Of a stretch of DNA of 64,000 nt, positions 53,013 to 64,000 are shown one piece after another. This DNA comes from Synaphobranchus kaupii (lineage: Eukaryota; Chordata; Actinopteri; Anguilliformes; Synaphobranchidae). Below the pieces are notes generated by a model that saw only the letters and a list, made by a program, of their open reading frames with translations, was not told the origin of the DNA and did no database searches. The position numbers and the translations under genes were made by a program. Location: assembly GCA_029718625.1 (NCBI GenBank), contig CM056389.1, forward strand, positions 22,105,381-22,169,380, read 5' to 3'. Position 1 is the first letter of the stretch. Every line of letters begins with the position of its first letter.

Positions 53013-56000
53013 GTAGGCCTAGGAAACAAAACTATGCATGGTACAGTAACAACAGCACACACGTTTCGCAGTTAGTAAATAAATATAGTTGGGATGTATT
53101 CTGTAATCGATGAGGCTCACTGATGGGATCTCAATTCTTGAATGATAGACCTAGAATGAAATTGACCAAATATTGTTGCCTGGTAATGGGAAATCCCATC
53201 ATTGCGTAATGGGTTATCCCTGTATTTACCTGACATAGGAAAATCCCACATCTAACCTTAGCTCTAGGCCCTAGGGGGCATCTTAACTTTATTTTACCTA
53301 TCTCCTGTGATAAATATGCATGTTGTGATCAGACCTTACGCACATAGATCGGCCAATTTCAAGTTTTGAATCCCCAGAATTGTGCAAAATTTGTATTTTT
53401 CAAAATTTGGTCTAACCATGAAGGAGTTGAGTACCAAAGCTGAAATTTGGTTGATGAGTAGATCTAATATATCTGTTTAACTGGAGTAAATCTCTGAAAA
53501 AGTTTTAACTGTCCATATGGTGATCCATTGACAAGACGGACGGTTGTGTTTTTGACTTTTTTTCACCCGGACCCAACTTTGGATAGATGTCATTCCTTTA
53601 CAAATGAATTGATTAGCCTGTACTTGTTTGTGACCATAGACATACACCTATAGATAATACATCTGTGATATGTCCACTCGTAAGGGCACGGGGTGACCTC
53701 GAAAATCACAGAAATCATGTGCGACTGAACAAAGTGGCTATTTTGGGTGCATATAACTTGAAAAGGGAAGGAGGTACAAGTAAGGGGGTACAACAGGCAA
53801 GATTCGTGAAATACCAAGTTTCAGCTCTATAGCTGTTACCAATCCCAAGTTATAAGCTTCCAAAGTCAGAAAAAAGGCGCGAGCGCAAAAGACGGGTTTT
53901 GAGCAAATTCCAGGAGGCCGTATCTCGGAAACGACATGTCGTATGAGGCTAATCTGTTGTGTGTGTTCATTTTTCATACAATGGATTATTATGATGGAGT
54001 TTCATCAAAATCTGAGAGGGTCATGCAGGGACCACTGGTTGATTTGACACAGAATATGTTATTTTAACAACGCAATATAAGTGCATCTACATAGGTATGT
54101 GTACAACGTGCGTACACCCTCCTGTCTGTTACACACAGGGGCACACACAAGCATGCATACAAGATATCAAGATCACATTGTGAAATAGGGGTTAATATTT
54201 TTCCCAAAAATAAGTATTTTCTCTCCCGCAATAGACGCAAGTTGTCTCTGCAATCCCGGGGAAATGGGCTTGTTTTAAAGCATTATCCAGTAAAAACGCG
54301 TCGGTCATATTTCCATAAGCAGGACATTATAAAACAAGGGAAGTACGTGAACCTATGGGTTCCCAACCCGGCAGCGTATTTTGTGTCATCATTATGCCAA
54401 ACTAATGCTATTTATGTTATTATGAGAGTGCATGTAATATGAATTTTGGATGAAGCTTGAACTTCACTAGGTGAAATGCATTGTCTGTGATCTGACTGCT
54501 GTGAGAACATGGAATTGATGTTTGACAATGCTTTATTGTATAATCAAATGAAATTTGTTAAACAGGCAGGCTGATTTGGCGTTTTCTAACGTGCCGGTGT
54601 TAAACCCTAATGTTAAAGATTACAGCGGCGGCTGGTAGGTTTCAAAACTGAAGAGGCAGGACGAGGTTTAACTAGGGGGGTCCTGGATGCATGCTCCCCC
54701 GGAATAAAATCTTTGGTGTAATCACTCTAAAATAGTTAGTTTTGGGGCGAGGATACAACTTAATTCTACCATTAGTTCAGAAAGAAATAAAATGTAATAC
54801 AAGCCAGGTCCTTAAAAGTCAAATAAAATGTAATTTAGAAAGTAATGGAATTACATTGCCACTGCAAAAAAGGCCCCAACCTTTCTTTTTACAGAACTGA
54901 ATGCTACACATGTATCTGTTTATTTGTTAGAGCTTTCATACAACAGTAACTATTTATAGCCTACTTGAAGTGTATCTCCAATTACTGCTTGGTAACAGGT
55001 ATAACCAGAGATTTTGGACTTGTTATTGCAAACCTGTATGAATTATTTTGCTACAACCAATAGCCTAGTAGTCAGGCATTTACTGTAAATGTTTTGACCT
55101 TTGACCAAACATCAACCAATAAAAGAACGAGCAGTGGTGAATTGTGTGTGTGGAAATAATTTCCCTACTTTTATACTACCAGAAGTATGGGGACAAAAAA
55201 ATCTGGGTGGTCATCAAAGTGAAGAGTCTCAATATCCTTGTGATAGATGAATAATCAGCATTGCAGCATGTTTTCAATTTGGATGTTAGTTTATAAAGTG
55301 AACCACACACTACATTCTAGTGCACGCAGCATAGGCAAGTCCGATAGAGTTAGGTCAATTCTGCAAGTTTAACTGAATGTATTTTTATTTCGGTTTAATA
55401 AAAAACTCACTCGTTTTCACTTCGAAATTAGAGGTTTATATATAAACTGAACGATAATGTTTAATTTGAGGTAAATTGAGCCTGTAACGTTATCTAAATA
55501 TGCTCCAAATGGAGTCCATTGTAAAACAGAATGGAGCGGTTCCCGGGGTTCGAAAAAGAAAATTGTGACAAATTATTATTAGGCTATATTACCAATCAGA
55601 ATGGTGGAAATGGTCCGTAAAACAGGGTCCAAGTCGGAAAGAAATGGAATTATCCTGTAACGTTAAATGATGGTTGTAGCAATGTACAAAGCAGTGCACA
55701 ATTTTAGCCTGCAGTCCGTTTAATGCAGGTAGCATGATTAACAGCCAGTCATACCTCTGAGCTACCAGCTCGCCCAAACGTCGAAAATTCTGCCCACTTC
55801 CATCAACGTATCGCAATGCAAATGACAGCTAGGAGTGACAACTGGTGTCAGTCATTTCGTCAATTTGCTAAACAAAAAAAGGAGCAACCTCGCGTTTTAA
55901 TCGTGGTTTTAACTAGCGTTATCTCATTGTTAAACACGATGACTCCAAGAGAGACAAGTGAATCATTATAGCTGGCCATCACATCAACAAACAAACTGCC

Positions 56001-56611
56001 TAACGTCACCTGTCAACTGTCTCGTTCATCCTTACTTATGAAAGTTAACGTTAACCCGTGCTGGCCAAGTCACGTAAATTAAGTTTAATCACAGCCCTAT
56101 TTCATCTGAGGCCGCGATCACACCGGATCCGCTTTAACAGCTGGGGGCGCCCTTTTTCGAATGGTTTTCAATGACTTTGAGGCGTTTTCCATGCTGCTTT
56201 TGCGCCCCGGGCGCCTCGCGTTTATCCGCTCCAGGCGCCTCGCTGTTTTTCTAAAAATGCTCGGTGCGCACAGTGTTGAAATATCTCATCTTGAAGCGCT
56301 CTGAGGAAAAATGCGCACCACGTCACTGTCATTCTTTTCTCCTCTGTCCAATCACACGAAAGTAGAGGCGGACCTTGATTCTGCCAGTCGGTTCCGTGTA
56401 AACAAAGACGATTGAAAGAGAAATCGGTAACGTTCGTTGGCGTTTAAGCCCACCCGGAGTTATATGATTTCACTAATGGTGAATACCATGAAAAAAATAT
56501 CCAAAGCACTCCGCTTATACACAACTTTTTAAAGACAAATAACGAAGCAAACGTTTGGGTAAACTTAGTTTGCTAACACCGTTAACAACGTAAGCTAAGT
56601 GATTTACAGTA
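53013..56611. other. intergenic, no gene seen
   Basis: Mostly AT-rich. About 56110-56400 is GC-rich with words such as GCGATCACACCGGATCCGC that resemble one arm of a hAT-like repeat, but a matching second end was not found. ORFs up to about 80 codons have no recognisable motif. Confidence 0.35.
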
Positions 56612-59600
56612 GACCATTTTGGCCCATTTTGGACATAAGACTATATATAGTCTTATGTTTTTTCATTTTCCCCAAAACACATTTTTCATCATAAATGTCT
56701 TAAAACTTGTTATTTTTAATTTATTTCACTGCATTTATTAAGTAAATTTACTTTCCTATACATCGGAATCAAAAAATGGCATTGTAATTTTGTTGACCAT
56801 TTTGGCCCATTTTGGACATAAGACTTATGTGTTTTCATTTTCCCCAAACACACATTTTTCATCATAAATGTCTTAAAACTAGTGATTTTTCACTCATTTC
56901 AGCGCAGTTATTAATTAAATGTAGTTTCCTATACATCGGAATCAAAAAATGGCATTTTAATTTTGTTGACCATTTTGGCCCATTTTGGACATAAGACTTT
57001 TCATTTCTCCCAAACACACATTTTTCATCATAAATGTCTTAAAACTAGTAATTTTTCACTAATTTCAGCGCAGTTATTAATTAAATGTAGTTTCCTATAC
57101 ATCGGAATAAAAAAATGGCATTTTAATTTTGTTGACCATTTTGGCCCATTCTGGACATAAGACTATAGTCTTATGTGTTTTGATTTTCCCCAAACACACA
57201 TTTTTCATCATAAATGTCTTAAAACTAGTTATTTTTCACTCATTTCAGCGCAGTTATTAATTAAATGTAGTTTCCTATACATCGGAATCAAAAAATGGCA
57301 TTTTAATTTTGTTGACCATTTTGGCCCATTCTGGACATAAGACTTATGTGTTTTCATTTTGCCCAAACACACATTTTTCATCATAAATGTCTTAAAACTA
57401 GTTATTTTTCACTCATTTCAGCGCAGTTATTAATTAAATGTAGTTTCCTATGCATCGGAATCAAAAAATGGCATTTTAATTTTGTTGACCATTTTGGCCC
57501 ATTTTGGACATAAGACTATATGTGTTTTCATTTTCCCCAAACACACATTTTTCATCATAAATGTCTTAAAACTAGTTATTGTTCACTCATTTCAGCGCAG
57601 TTATTAATTAAATGTAGTTTCCTATGCATCGGAATCAAAAAATGGCATTTTAATTTTGTTGACCATTTTGGCCCATTTTGGACATAAGACTATATATAGT
57701 CTTATGTGTTTTCATTTTCCCCAAACACAAATTTTTCATCATAAATGTCTTAAAACTAGTTATTTTTTACTCATTTCAGCGCAGTTATTAATTAAATGTA
57801 GTTTCCTATACATCGGAATCAAAAAATGGCATTTTAATTTTGTTGACCATTTTGGCCCATTTTGGACATAAGACTATATATAGTCTTATGTGTTTTCATT
57901 TTCCCCAAACACACATTTTTCATCATAAATGTCTTAAAACTAGTTATTTTTCACTCATTTCAGCGCAGTTATTAATTAAATGTAGTTTCCTATACATCGG
58001 AATCAAAAAATGGCATTTTAATTGTGTTGACCATTTTGGCCCATTTTGGACATAAGACTATATATTCTTATGTGTTTTCATTTTGCCCAAACACATTTTT
58101 CATCATAAATGTCTTAAAACTAGTTATTTTTCACTCATTTCAGCGCAGTTATTAATTAAATGTAGTTTCCTATACATCGGAATCAAAAAATGGCATTTTA
58201 ATTTTGTTGACCATTTTGGCCCATTCTGGACATAAGACTTATGTGTTTTCATTTTGCCCAAACACACATTTTTCATCATAAATGTCTTAAAACTAGTTAT
58301 TGTTCACTCATTTCAGCGCAGTTATTAATTAAATGTAGTTTCCTATGCATCGGAATCAAAAAATGGCATTTTAATTTTGTTGACCATTTTGGCCCATTTT
58401 GGACATAAGACTATATATAGTCTTATGTGTTTTCATTTTCCCCAAACACACATTTTTCATCATAAATGTCTTAAAACTAGTTATTTTTTACTCATTTCAG
58501 CGCAGTTAATAATTAAATGTAGTTTCCTATACATCGGAATCAAAAAATGGCATTTTAATTTTGTTGACCATTTTGGCCCATTTTGGACATAAGACTATAT
58601 AGTCTTATGTGTTTTCATTTTCCCCAAACACACATTTTTCATCATAAATGTCTTAAAACTAGTTATTTTTCACTAATTTCAGCGCAGTGATTAATTAAAT
58701 GTAGTTTCCTATGCATCGGAATCAAAAAATGGCATTTTAATTTTGTTGACCATTTTGGCCCATTTTGGACATAAGACTATAGTCTTATGTGTTTTCATTT
58801 TCCCCAAACACACATTTTTCACCATAATGTCTTAAAACTAGTTATTTTTCACTCATTTCAGCGCAGTTATTAATTAAATGTAGTTTCCTATACATCGGAA
58901 TCAAAAAATGGCATTTTAATTTTGTTGACCATTTTGGCCCATTTTGGACATAAGACTATATATTCTTATGTGTTTTCATTTTGCCCAAACACACATTTTT
59001 CATCATAAATGTCTTAAAACTAGTTATTTTTCACTCATTTCAGCGCAGTTATTAATTAAATGTAGTTTCCTATACATCGGAATCAAAAAATGGCATTTTA
59101 ATTTTGTTGACCATTTTGGCCCATTCTGGACATAAGACTTATGTGTTTTCATTTTGCCCAAACACACATTTTTCATCATAAATGTCTTAAAACTAGTTAT
59201 TTTTCACTCATTTCAGCGCAGTTATTAATTAAATGTAGTTTCCTATGCATCGGAATCAAAAAATGGCATTTTAATTTTGTTGACCATTTGGCCCATTTTG
59301 GACATAAGACTATAGTCTTATGTGTTTTCATTTTCCCCAAACACACATTTTTCATCATAAATGTCTTAAAACTAGTTATTTTTCACTCATTTCAGCGCAG
59401 TTATTAATTAAATGTAGTTTCCTATACATCGGAATCAAAAAATGGCATTTTAATTTTGTTGACCATTTTGGCCCATTTTGGACATAAGACTATAGTCTTA
59501 TGTGTTTTCATTTTCCCCAAACACACATTTTTCATCATAAATGTCTTAAAACTAGTTATTTTTCACTCATTTCAGCGCAGTTATTAAGTAAATGTAGTTT

Positions 59601-59864
59601 CCTATACATCGGAATCAAAAAATGGCATTTTAATTTTGTTTACCATTTTGGCCCATTTTGGACATAAGACTATATAGTCTTATGTCTTTTCATTTCCCCA
59701 AACACACATTTTTCATCATAAATGTCTTAAAACTAGTTATTTTTCACTCATTTCAGCGCAGTTATTAATTAAATGTAGTTTCCTATGCATCGGAATCAAA
59801 AAATGGCATTTTAATTTTGTTGACCATTTTGGCCCATTTTGGACATAAGACTATAGTCTTATGT
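56612..59864 (+). repeat. satellite array, 19 monomers of 165-185 bp
   Basis: Head-to-tail monomers starting GACCATTTTGGCCCATTTTG at 56612, 56796, 56968, 57134, 57314, 57487, 57661, 57845, 58029, 58209, 58382, 58566, 58748, 58927, 59109, 59282, 59461, 59641 and 59822. The last is cut by the gap. Monomers are very similar; most length variation sits in a palindromic ATAAGAC-(TA)n-GTCTTAT segment. ORFs in the array are repeat translations, not genes. Confidence 0.97.
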
Positions 59865-60364
59865 NNNNNNNNNNNNNNNNNNNNNNNNNNNNNNNNNNNN
59901 NNNNNNNNNNNNNNNNNNNNNNNNNNNNNNNNNNNNNNNNNNNNNNNNNNNNNNNNNNNNNNNNNNNNNNNNNNNNNNNNNNNNNNNNNNNNNNNNNNNN
60001 NNNNNNNNNNNNNNNNNNNNNNNNNNNNNNNNNNNNNNNNNNNNNNNNNNNNNNNNNNNNNNNNNNNNNNNNNNNNNNNNNNNNNNNNNNNNNNNNNNNN
60101 NNNNNNNNNNNNNNNNNNNNNNNNNNNNNNNNNNNNNNNNNNNNNNNNNNNNNNNNNNNNNNNNNNNNNNNNNNNNNNNNNNNNNNNNNNNNNNNNNNNN
60201 NNNNNNNNNNNNNNNNNNNNNNNNNNNNNNNNNNNNNNNNNNNNNNNNNNNNNNNNNNNNNNNNNNNNNNNNNNNNNNNNNNNNNNNNNNNNNNNNNNNN
60301 NNNNNNNNNNNNNNNNNNNNNNNNNNNNNNNNNNNNNNNNNNNNNNNNNNNNNNNNNNNNNNNN
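59865..60364. other. assembly gap, 500 Ns
   Basis: Exactly 500 unknown bases. The left edge is inside the satellite, the right edge is non-satellite sequence, so the gap most likely hides more satellite copies and its true size is unknown. Confidence 0.97.
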
Positions 60365-60409
60365 TTGCAGCCTCGAGAGCTGATTTGTGCGTTTCATTTG
60401 GAAACATAC

Positions 60410-60595
60410 GTGTACTGCATGTGCGCACGTGTGTGTGTGTGTCTGTGTGTATGTGTGTTGTGCGCGCACGCGCGCCGCGTGTGCCCACGTGTGTATGTGC
60501 GTGTTTTGTGTGTGTGTGTGTGTGTTGTATGTGTGTGCTTGTTTGTGTCTGTCTGTGTGTGTGCATGTGTGCGCGCGTGTGGGTGTGTGACAGAG
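60410..60595 (+). repeat. GT-rich microsatellite
   Basis: Interrupted (GT)n/(GC)n tract, for example GTGTGTGTGTGTGTTG and TGCGCGCACGCGCG. Open frames on both strands are low-complexity artefacts. Confidence 0.85.
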
Positions 60596-60599
60596 AGTT

Positions 60600-61473
60600 C
60601 AGTCTCCTGGCTGGCCTCACACAGAATGTAAATTAGACCGGTTCGGTGGGCGGGGGGCCCGCGGTACCTGCGGTGATCTGTTACCGCCTCAGTGACAGGG
60701 GGCGTCTCACCCCTTAATCCTGGCACTGCCCTGCTGCCTCTCTCCCGCTCCCAATATCCTGTCCTTCATCCCGCCGCCTGATTAATACCGCCCATTTACC
60801 GCCCGCAGAAAGCCAATGAGGCCAACAGCCTTTGAAAAATGAAGACGTCCTAATCAGGAGAGCAGATAAGGCATGCGACATAGGTCCGTATGATTAGATC
60901 AGATTACTAATATAAAATGCTGTCACTCTTATTGATTAATGCTACAATGGCGTCCGAAGTTAACGAGCGCGCCCTTCCTCCAGGCCCTTAATAGATTGAA
61001 AAGTAATGGAAACCATTATGGGGGGGGTGTGGAAACGGGCTTTGCTGGCAGCTGCGAGAGGCTGGGGAAGCCCGTACCGAGGCGCGGCTCTGCGGCGCTA
61101 CCTTTTCAGCCGCCGCGTCGAGCGCCCGTCCTCCGTTTGTACCCAGCATGCACTGCGCCCGGCAAAACCCGAGCTACCAAACTGCAAACTGGTCAGATCA
61201 AAAGAATATGGGGCCTTTGTTAAAAAAAAAGGAACATTCTAGGTCATTCTAGAACCAATTTTTGCAGGGTGGCACATCCAGCCAAAGCCTCTTGTCCAAG
61301 GGTGGCTAACTTTGGTCTTCAATAGCCACAGTGGAGGTGGTTTTGGTTTTTGTTTTCACATTATAATCAGCCACCGGTTTAGACTCCGGTAACCGGGCGA
61401 GGTGTAATTGGTGTTGGCTCTCCAGGGCAGCGTTGGCCGCCCCAGCCTATCTCTTGAAGTCGCACAACAGCCT
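60600..61473. other. single-copy region, possible conserved noncoding element
   Basis: No ORF with protein character. About 60780-61020 has balanced composition and homeodomain-like words (TTATTGATTAATGC, CTGATTAATACC), which suggests regulatory DNA; this cannot be proven without comparison to other genomes. Confidence 0.35.
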
Positions 61474-61765
61474 TAGGGTGCGTCCCAATACTCGAAAATG
61501 CACCCCTCCTTTCCTCCACTACCATCTCCTCTCCTCCGTGCCCCGGAAGCGGATATTTTTGTCTAATGTTGCTGATTTCATACTAATTACATACTAATTG
61601 TTACATGTTAATCAATGTCTCGACTCAAACCGCAATGTCAGGTACAATGCATACTGTACATGCAACTACTTGTAGTTGAAAACGTACAGGCAGTTTTGCA
61701 TACTTCCGGGTAGGAGACGAGTGGAGGAAAGGAGGTGAGGAGTGAAGAATATTGGGACACGGCCT
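61474..61765. mobile_element. MITE-like palindromic repeat, about 290 bp
   Basis: Left arm GGTGCGTCCCAATACTC and right arm GAATATTGGGACACGGCC are imperfect inverted repeats, continued inward by GAGGAAAGGAGG/CCTCCTTTCCTCC-type pairs. The left arm has a relative at about 24831-24906. Flanks CCTTAG and CCTTGG could be a decayed duplication. Superfamily not determined. Confidence 0.6.
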
Positions 61766-61894
61766 TGGTGTTAGCCAGAGAGGGAGGGAGGGGGGTTTTG
61801 ATCCACAGGATCTCCCCCCCGCTCATTACACACAGCCACGCTCTGGGTGTGAGTAGCTTCCTGCAGCCTGTCTATGCCTTCTGCATGAGAAGCA

Positions 61895-62450
61895 GAGCCG
61901 TGTCCTGCGCAGTCAGGGGTGGGGTATAAGGAGCAGTACCGGGGAGCGTGTCTGCGCAGTCAGGGGGTGGGTGTAAAAGACCCGTCCGGGGGCGTGTCTG
62001 CGCAGTCAGGGGGTGGGTATAAAGAGCCGTCCGGGGGGCGTGTCTGCGCAGTCAGGGGGTGGGTGTAAAGAGCAGTCTCGGGGGCGTGTCTGCGCAGTTC
62101 AGGGGGTGGGTGTAAAGAGCCGTCCGGGGGGCGTGTCTGCGCAGTCAGGGGGGTGGGTGTAAAGAGCCGTCCGGGGAGCCGTGTCTGCGCAGTCGGGGTG
62201 GGTATAAAGACACGTCCGGGAGCGTGTCTGCGCAGTCAGGGGGGTGGGTATAAAGAGCCGTCCGGGGGCGTGTCTGCGCAGTCAGGGGGTGGGTGTAAAG
62301 AGCCGTCCGGGGGGGCGTGTCTGCGCAGTCAGGGGGTGGGCATAAAGAGCCGTCCGGGGGTCGTGTCTGCGCAGTCGGGGTGGGTGTAAAGACCCGTCCG
62401 GGGGGCAGTCGGGCACAGTCAGGGGGGTGGGTATAAAGTAGTCGCCATGC
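61895..62450 (+). repeat. 46-bp GC-rich minisatellite, about 12 copies
   Basis: Unit core GTGTCTGCGCAGTCAGGGGG then TGGGTGTAAAGAGCCGTCCG, repeated about twelve times with single-base and G-run variation. The apparent ORFs on both strands are translations of the repeat. Confidence 0.93.
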
Positions 62451-63084
62451 GTGCAAGTCTGATGATTGGCTGGGGAGGATGCTTCAGTCTACCGGATGGG
62501 GTGAATTAATACAATAAAAAACTGTGCCATTAAAGTAAGGCACGTTTTAGTGACTGATAAGGCCACACCCGTGTGTCAGCCGGTGAAAAGGATAACTTAG
62601 ATGTGTGGTGAGAGAGCGTCAGATAGCTTAATTTTTAAAAAGGGAATCTGAATCTTCGAGACTGGAAAGGTGGCATTTGTAAGCTCCCTGGAGGGCTTTT
62701 CTCCTCTACTGGAAATACAGGCTGCACTGGCCTTCGTTTGGTCATCCTGTAGCCTGAGCATTGAGGTTTGCTAAGGTCTGAAATACCCTTTATACATAAC
62801 AAATGCCATATCTATTTAAATATCTAGTGTTCAGTATAAACAAGTACCATGTATTGCTAAATGGCTATATTGTTGATATCAGTCCAGTCAAGTAGCATAT
62901 ATTGTTGATATCAGATCCAGTCAAGTACTATGTATTGTTGATATCAGTCAAGTAAAATGCATTGTTGAAAATTCTCAGGGATCTGCAGGAGTGTCTACAC
63001 ATTTTTACCTGCATCTGATGATGTTCCAAGTATTTCAAATTACATATTTGACCCAGATATCACTCTCTCTCTCTCACTCACTCG
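62451..63084. other. unassigned region with a short tandem repeat
   Basis: At about 62865-62965 the segment ATTGTTGATATCAG plus TCCAGTCAAGTA is repeated three to four times with small changes. No gene seen. Confidence 0.5.
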
Positions 63085-63088
63085 CGCA

Positions 63089-63141
<53 letters not shown>

Positions 63142-63168
63142 ACACACACACACACACCACACACACGC
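63089..63168 (+). repeat. (CA)n microsatellite
   Basis: Nearly pure CA dinucleotide tract with two CCA interruptions. Confidence 0.95.
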
Positions 63169-64000
63169 GTTCCTTCCCTCCATTAAAGGGGCACCACTGA
63201 GTGTTGAGAGAGACCTTCACAGAAACCGTGTGTGGCAGCCGCTAGTTAATCATCCATTTGAGACACGTCGGCGGCGCTGTCCTCGCTGCAGGTGAACGCC
63301 ATTTGCATTGCTCCGCCGAACGCGTCCAGCTGGCCTGCCATTCCTTTGTCTTTTTATATCCCCGCTAATGAAAACCATCTGTCCTCTGCCTTGTCGGCGC
63401 GGCTGTGAGCGCTACCCGCCGAGTAGCACCCGCGCGACAGCTCGCTGACCCTACCCCCCGAAAACCTCGGATTTATGAAAGAGAGACCACCTCTCACGAT
63501 AGCCAGGGGGCCTGTGAGCGCCTACTCCCCCCCCCCATCAGGCAAGGCACCACTCCTGCTTCTTAGAGGGGAAGTCTTTAAGTTTGAAAGAAAAGTTTAT
63601 ATAGTGGGTATAAGGAAGGAAGCTCCTATTTACCGTTGAGTGTGTGTGGGGGGGGGGGGGGTTGGGAGGCAGGCAGTCCGTGCTTTCCACTCTAAAGTGG
63701 CCACATTGATTGCCTTTTTGCCTCTATTGATTTGGACCCTTTTAAAAGCTGCGGTGTAATAAAAAAAGGTTTCCTTTCCTGTCACTCACCTGTCAGTCCT
63801 AATCACGCTGAGCACAGGCTCCCCTCCCCGTCTCTCCTGTCAGTCTCCCCGCCCCTCAGAGCCCCGCAGTCCGGCGCTTCCGCAGGCTCACCTCTGCCGG
63901 GGCGCTAAGAAGGAGAATAACTAGCCCGTGCGTCTTATCTATCTTCTTTACCTGCGATGTGACGCGTCTTACCCGAGCGATCTTAGCGTGGCGTCCTACA
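63169..64000. other. terminal region, no gene recognised
   Basis: Mixed, relatively GC-rich sequence including a G-run at about 63649-63661. The 63225-63420 part (with TTAATCATCCATTTGAG and CGCCATTTGCATTGC) has the look of conserved regulatory DNA. No exon is supported. Confidence 0.35.

Noticed and set aside
56812..59407. 60-90 codon frames repeated along the satellite
   Set aside because: They are translations of the monomer and include the palindromic variation; no independent coding signal.
56612..59864. CRISPR array
   Set aside because: Repeats are long, directly adjacent and without unique spacers, in a vertebrate-type genome.
59783..60631. long frames across the gap
   Set aside because: They consist of Ns plus GT-repeat translation.
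62145..62456. proline/threonine-rich 103-aa protein on the minus strand
   Set aside because: Translation of the 46-bp minisatellite.

Overview
This window looks like a piece of a ray-finned fish (teleost) chromosome dominated by mobile elements. The evidence is an intact fish-type odorant receptor gene, an L2-type LINE with the characteristic fish 3' tail, Tc1-like and PIF/Harbinger DNA transposons, a tRNA-derived SINE, solo LTRs, a long AT-rich satellite and (CA)n repeats. The only host protein gene I can support is the odorant receptor at 35.66-36.59 kb.

The centrepiece is a nearly complete Polinton/Maverick (adintovirus-like) element at 3114-23486, 20.4 kb long. Its ends can be placed to the base: inverted termini starting AGTAGTATATGC, flanked on both sides by the 6-bp target duplication AACAGT. 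Removing the element and one duplication restores the reading frame of the LINE it landed in. The left half, read rightward, carries a six-exon spliced gene of unknown function, a 1351-aa protein-primed family B DNA polymerase, a packaging ATPase, and two small late-type genes (112 and 235 aa). The right half, read leftward, carries two unrecognised genes, a chromodomain integrase, a penton-like minor capsid protein, a basic core-like protein, the double jelly-roll major capsid protein and an adenain-like maturation protease. The two arms converge near 13.1 kb on a shared poly(A) region. Together they make the usual set for replication, integration, capsid formation, packaging and maturation, so this is best read as an endogenised virus-like element. 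Its main visible lesion is a 5'-truncated LINE insertion (13258-15329, 12-bp duplication) that separates the protease gene from its last 21 codons.

Nesting: a decayed LINE (about 1-3113 plus 23487-23973) holds the Polinton. Its A-tail abuts a fragment of a second, decayed Polinton polymerase gene (23974-24830), so the LINE probably inserted into an older Polinton. To the right follow a solo LTR (25353-26672), a PHD-finger gene fragment (about 28.04-28.47 kb), a Harbinger element with a Myb-like gene (28979-29881), a SINE, and a Tc1-like remnant split by a full-length CR1/L2-type LINE with both ORFs open (30222 to about 34600). Then come the odorant receptor, a short Tc1-like element (39114-39636), an LTR-like block, a second solo LTR (42438-43148), a Tc1-like element with a truncated transposase (44715-45984), LTR-like sequence near 48 kb, and an L2 LINE whose ORF2 carries one visible stop (about 49.75-53.01 kb). 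A satellite of 19 visible monomers (56612-59864) runs into a 500-N assembly gap. The last 3.6 kb holds microsatellites, a MITE-like palindrome, a 46-bp GC-rich minisatellite, and single-copy sequence with no recognisable exon that may include conserved noncoding DNA.
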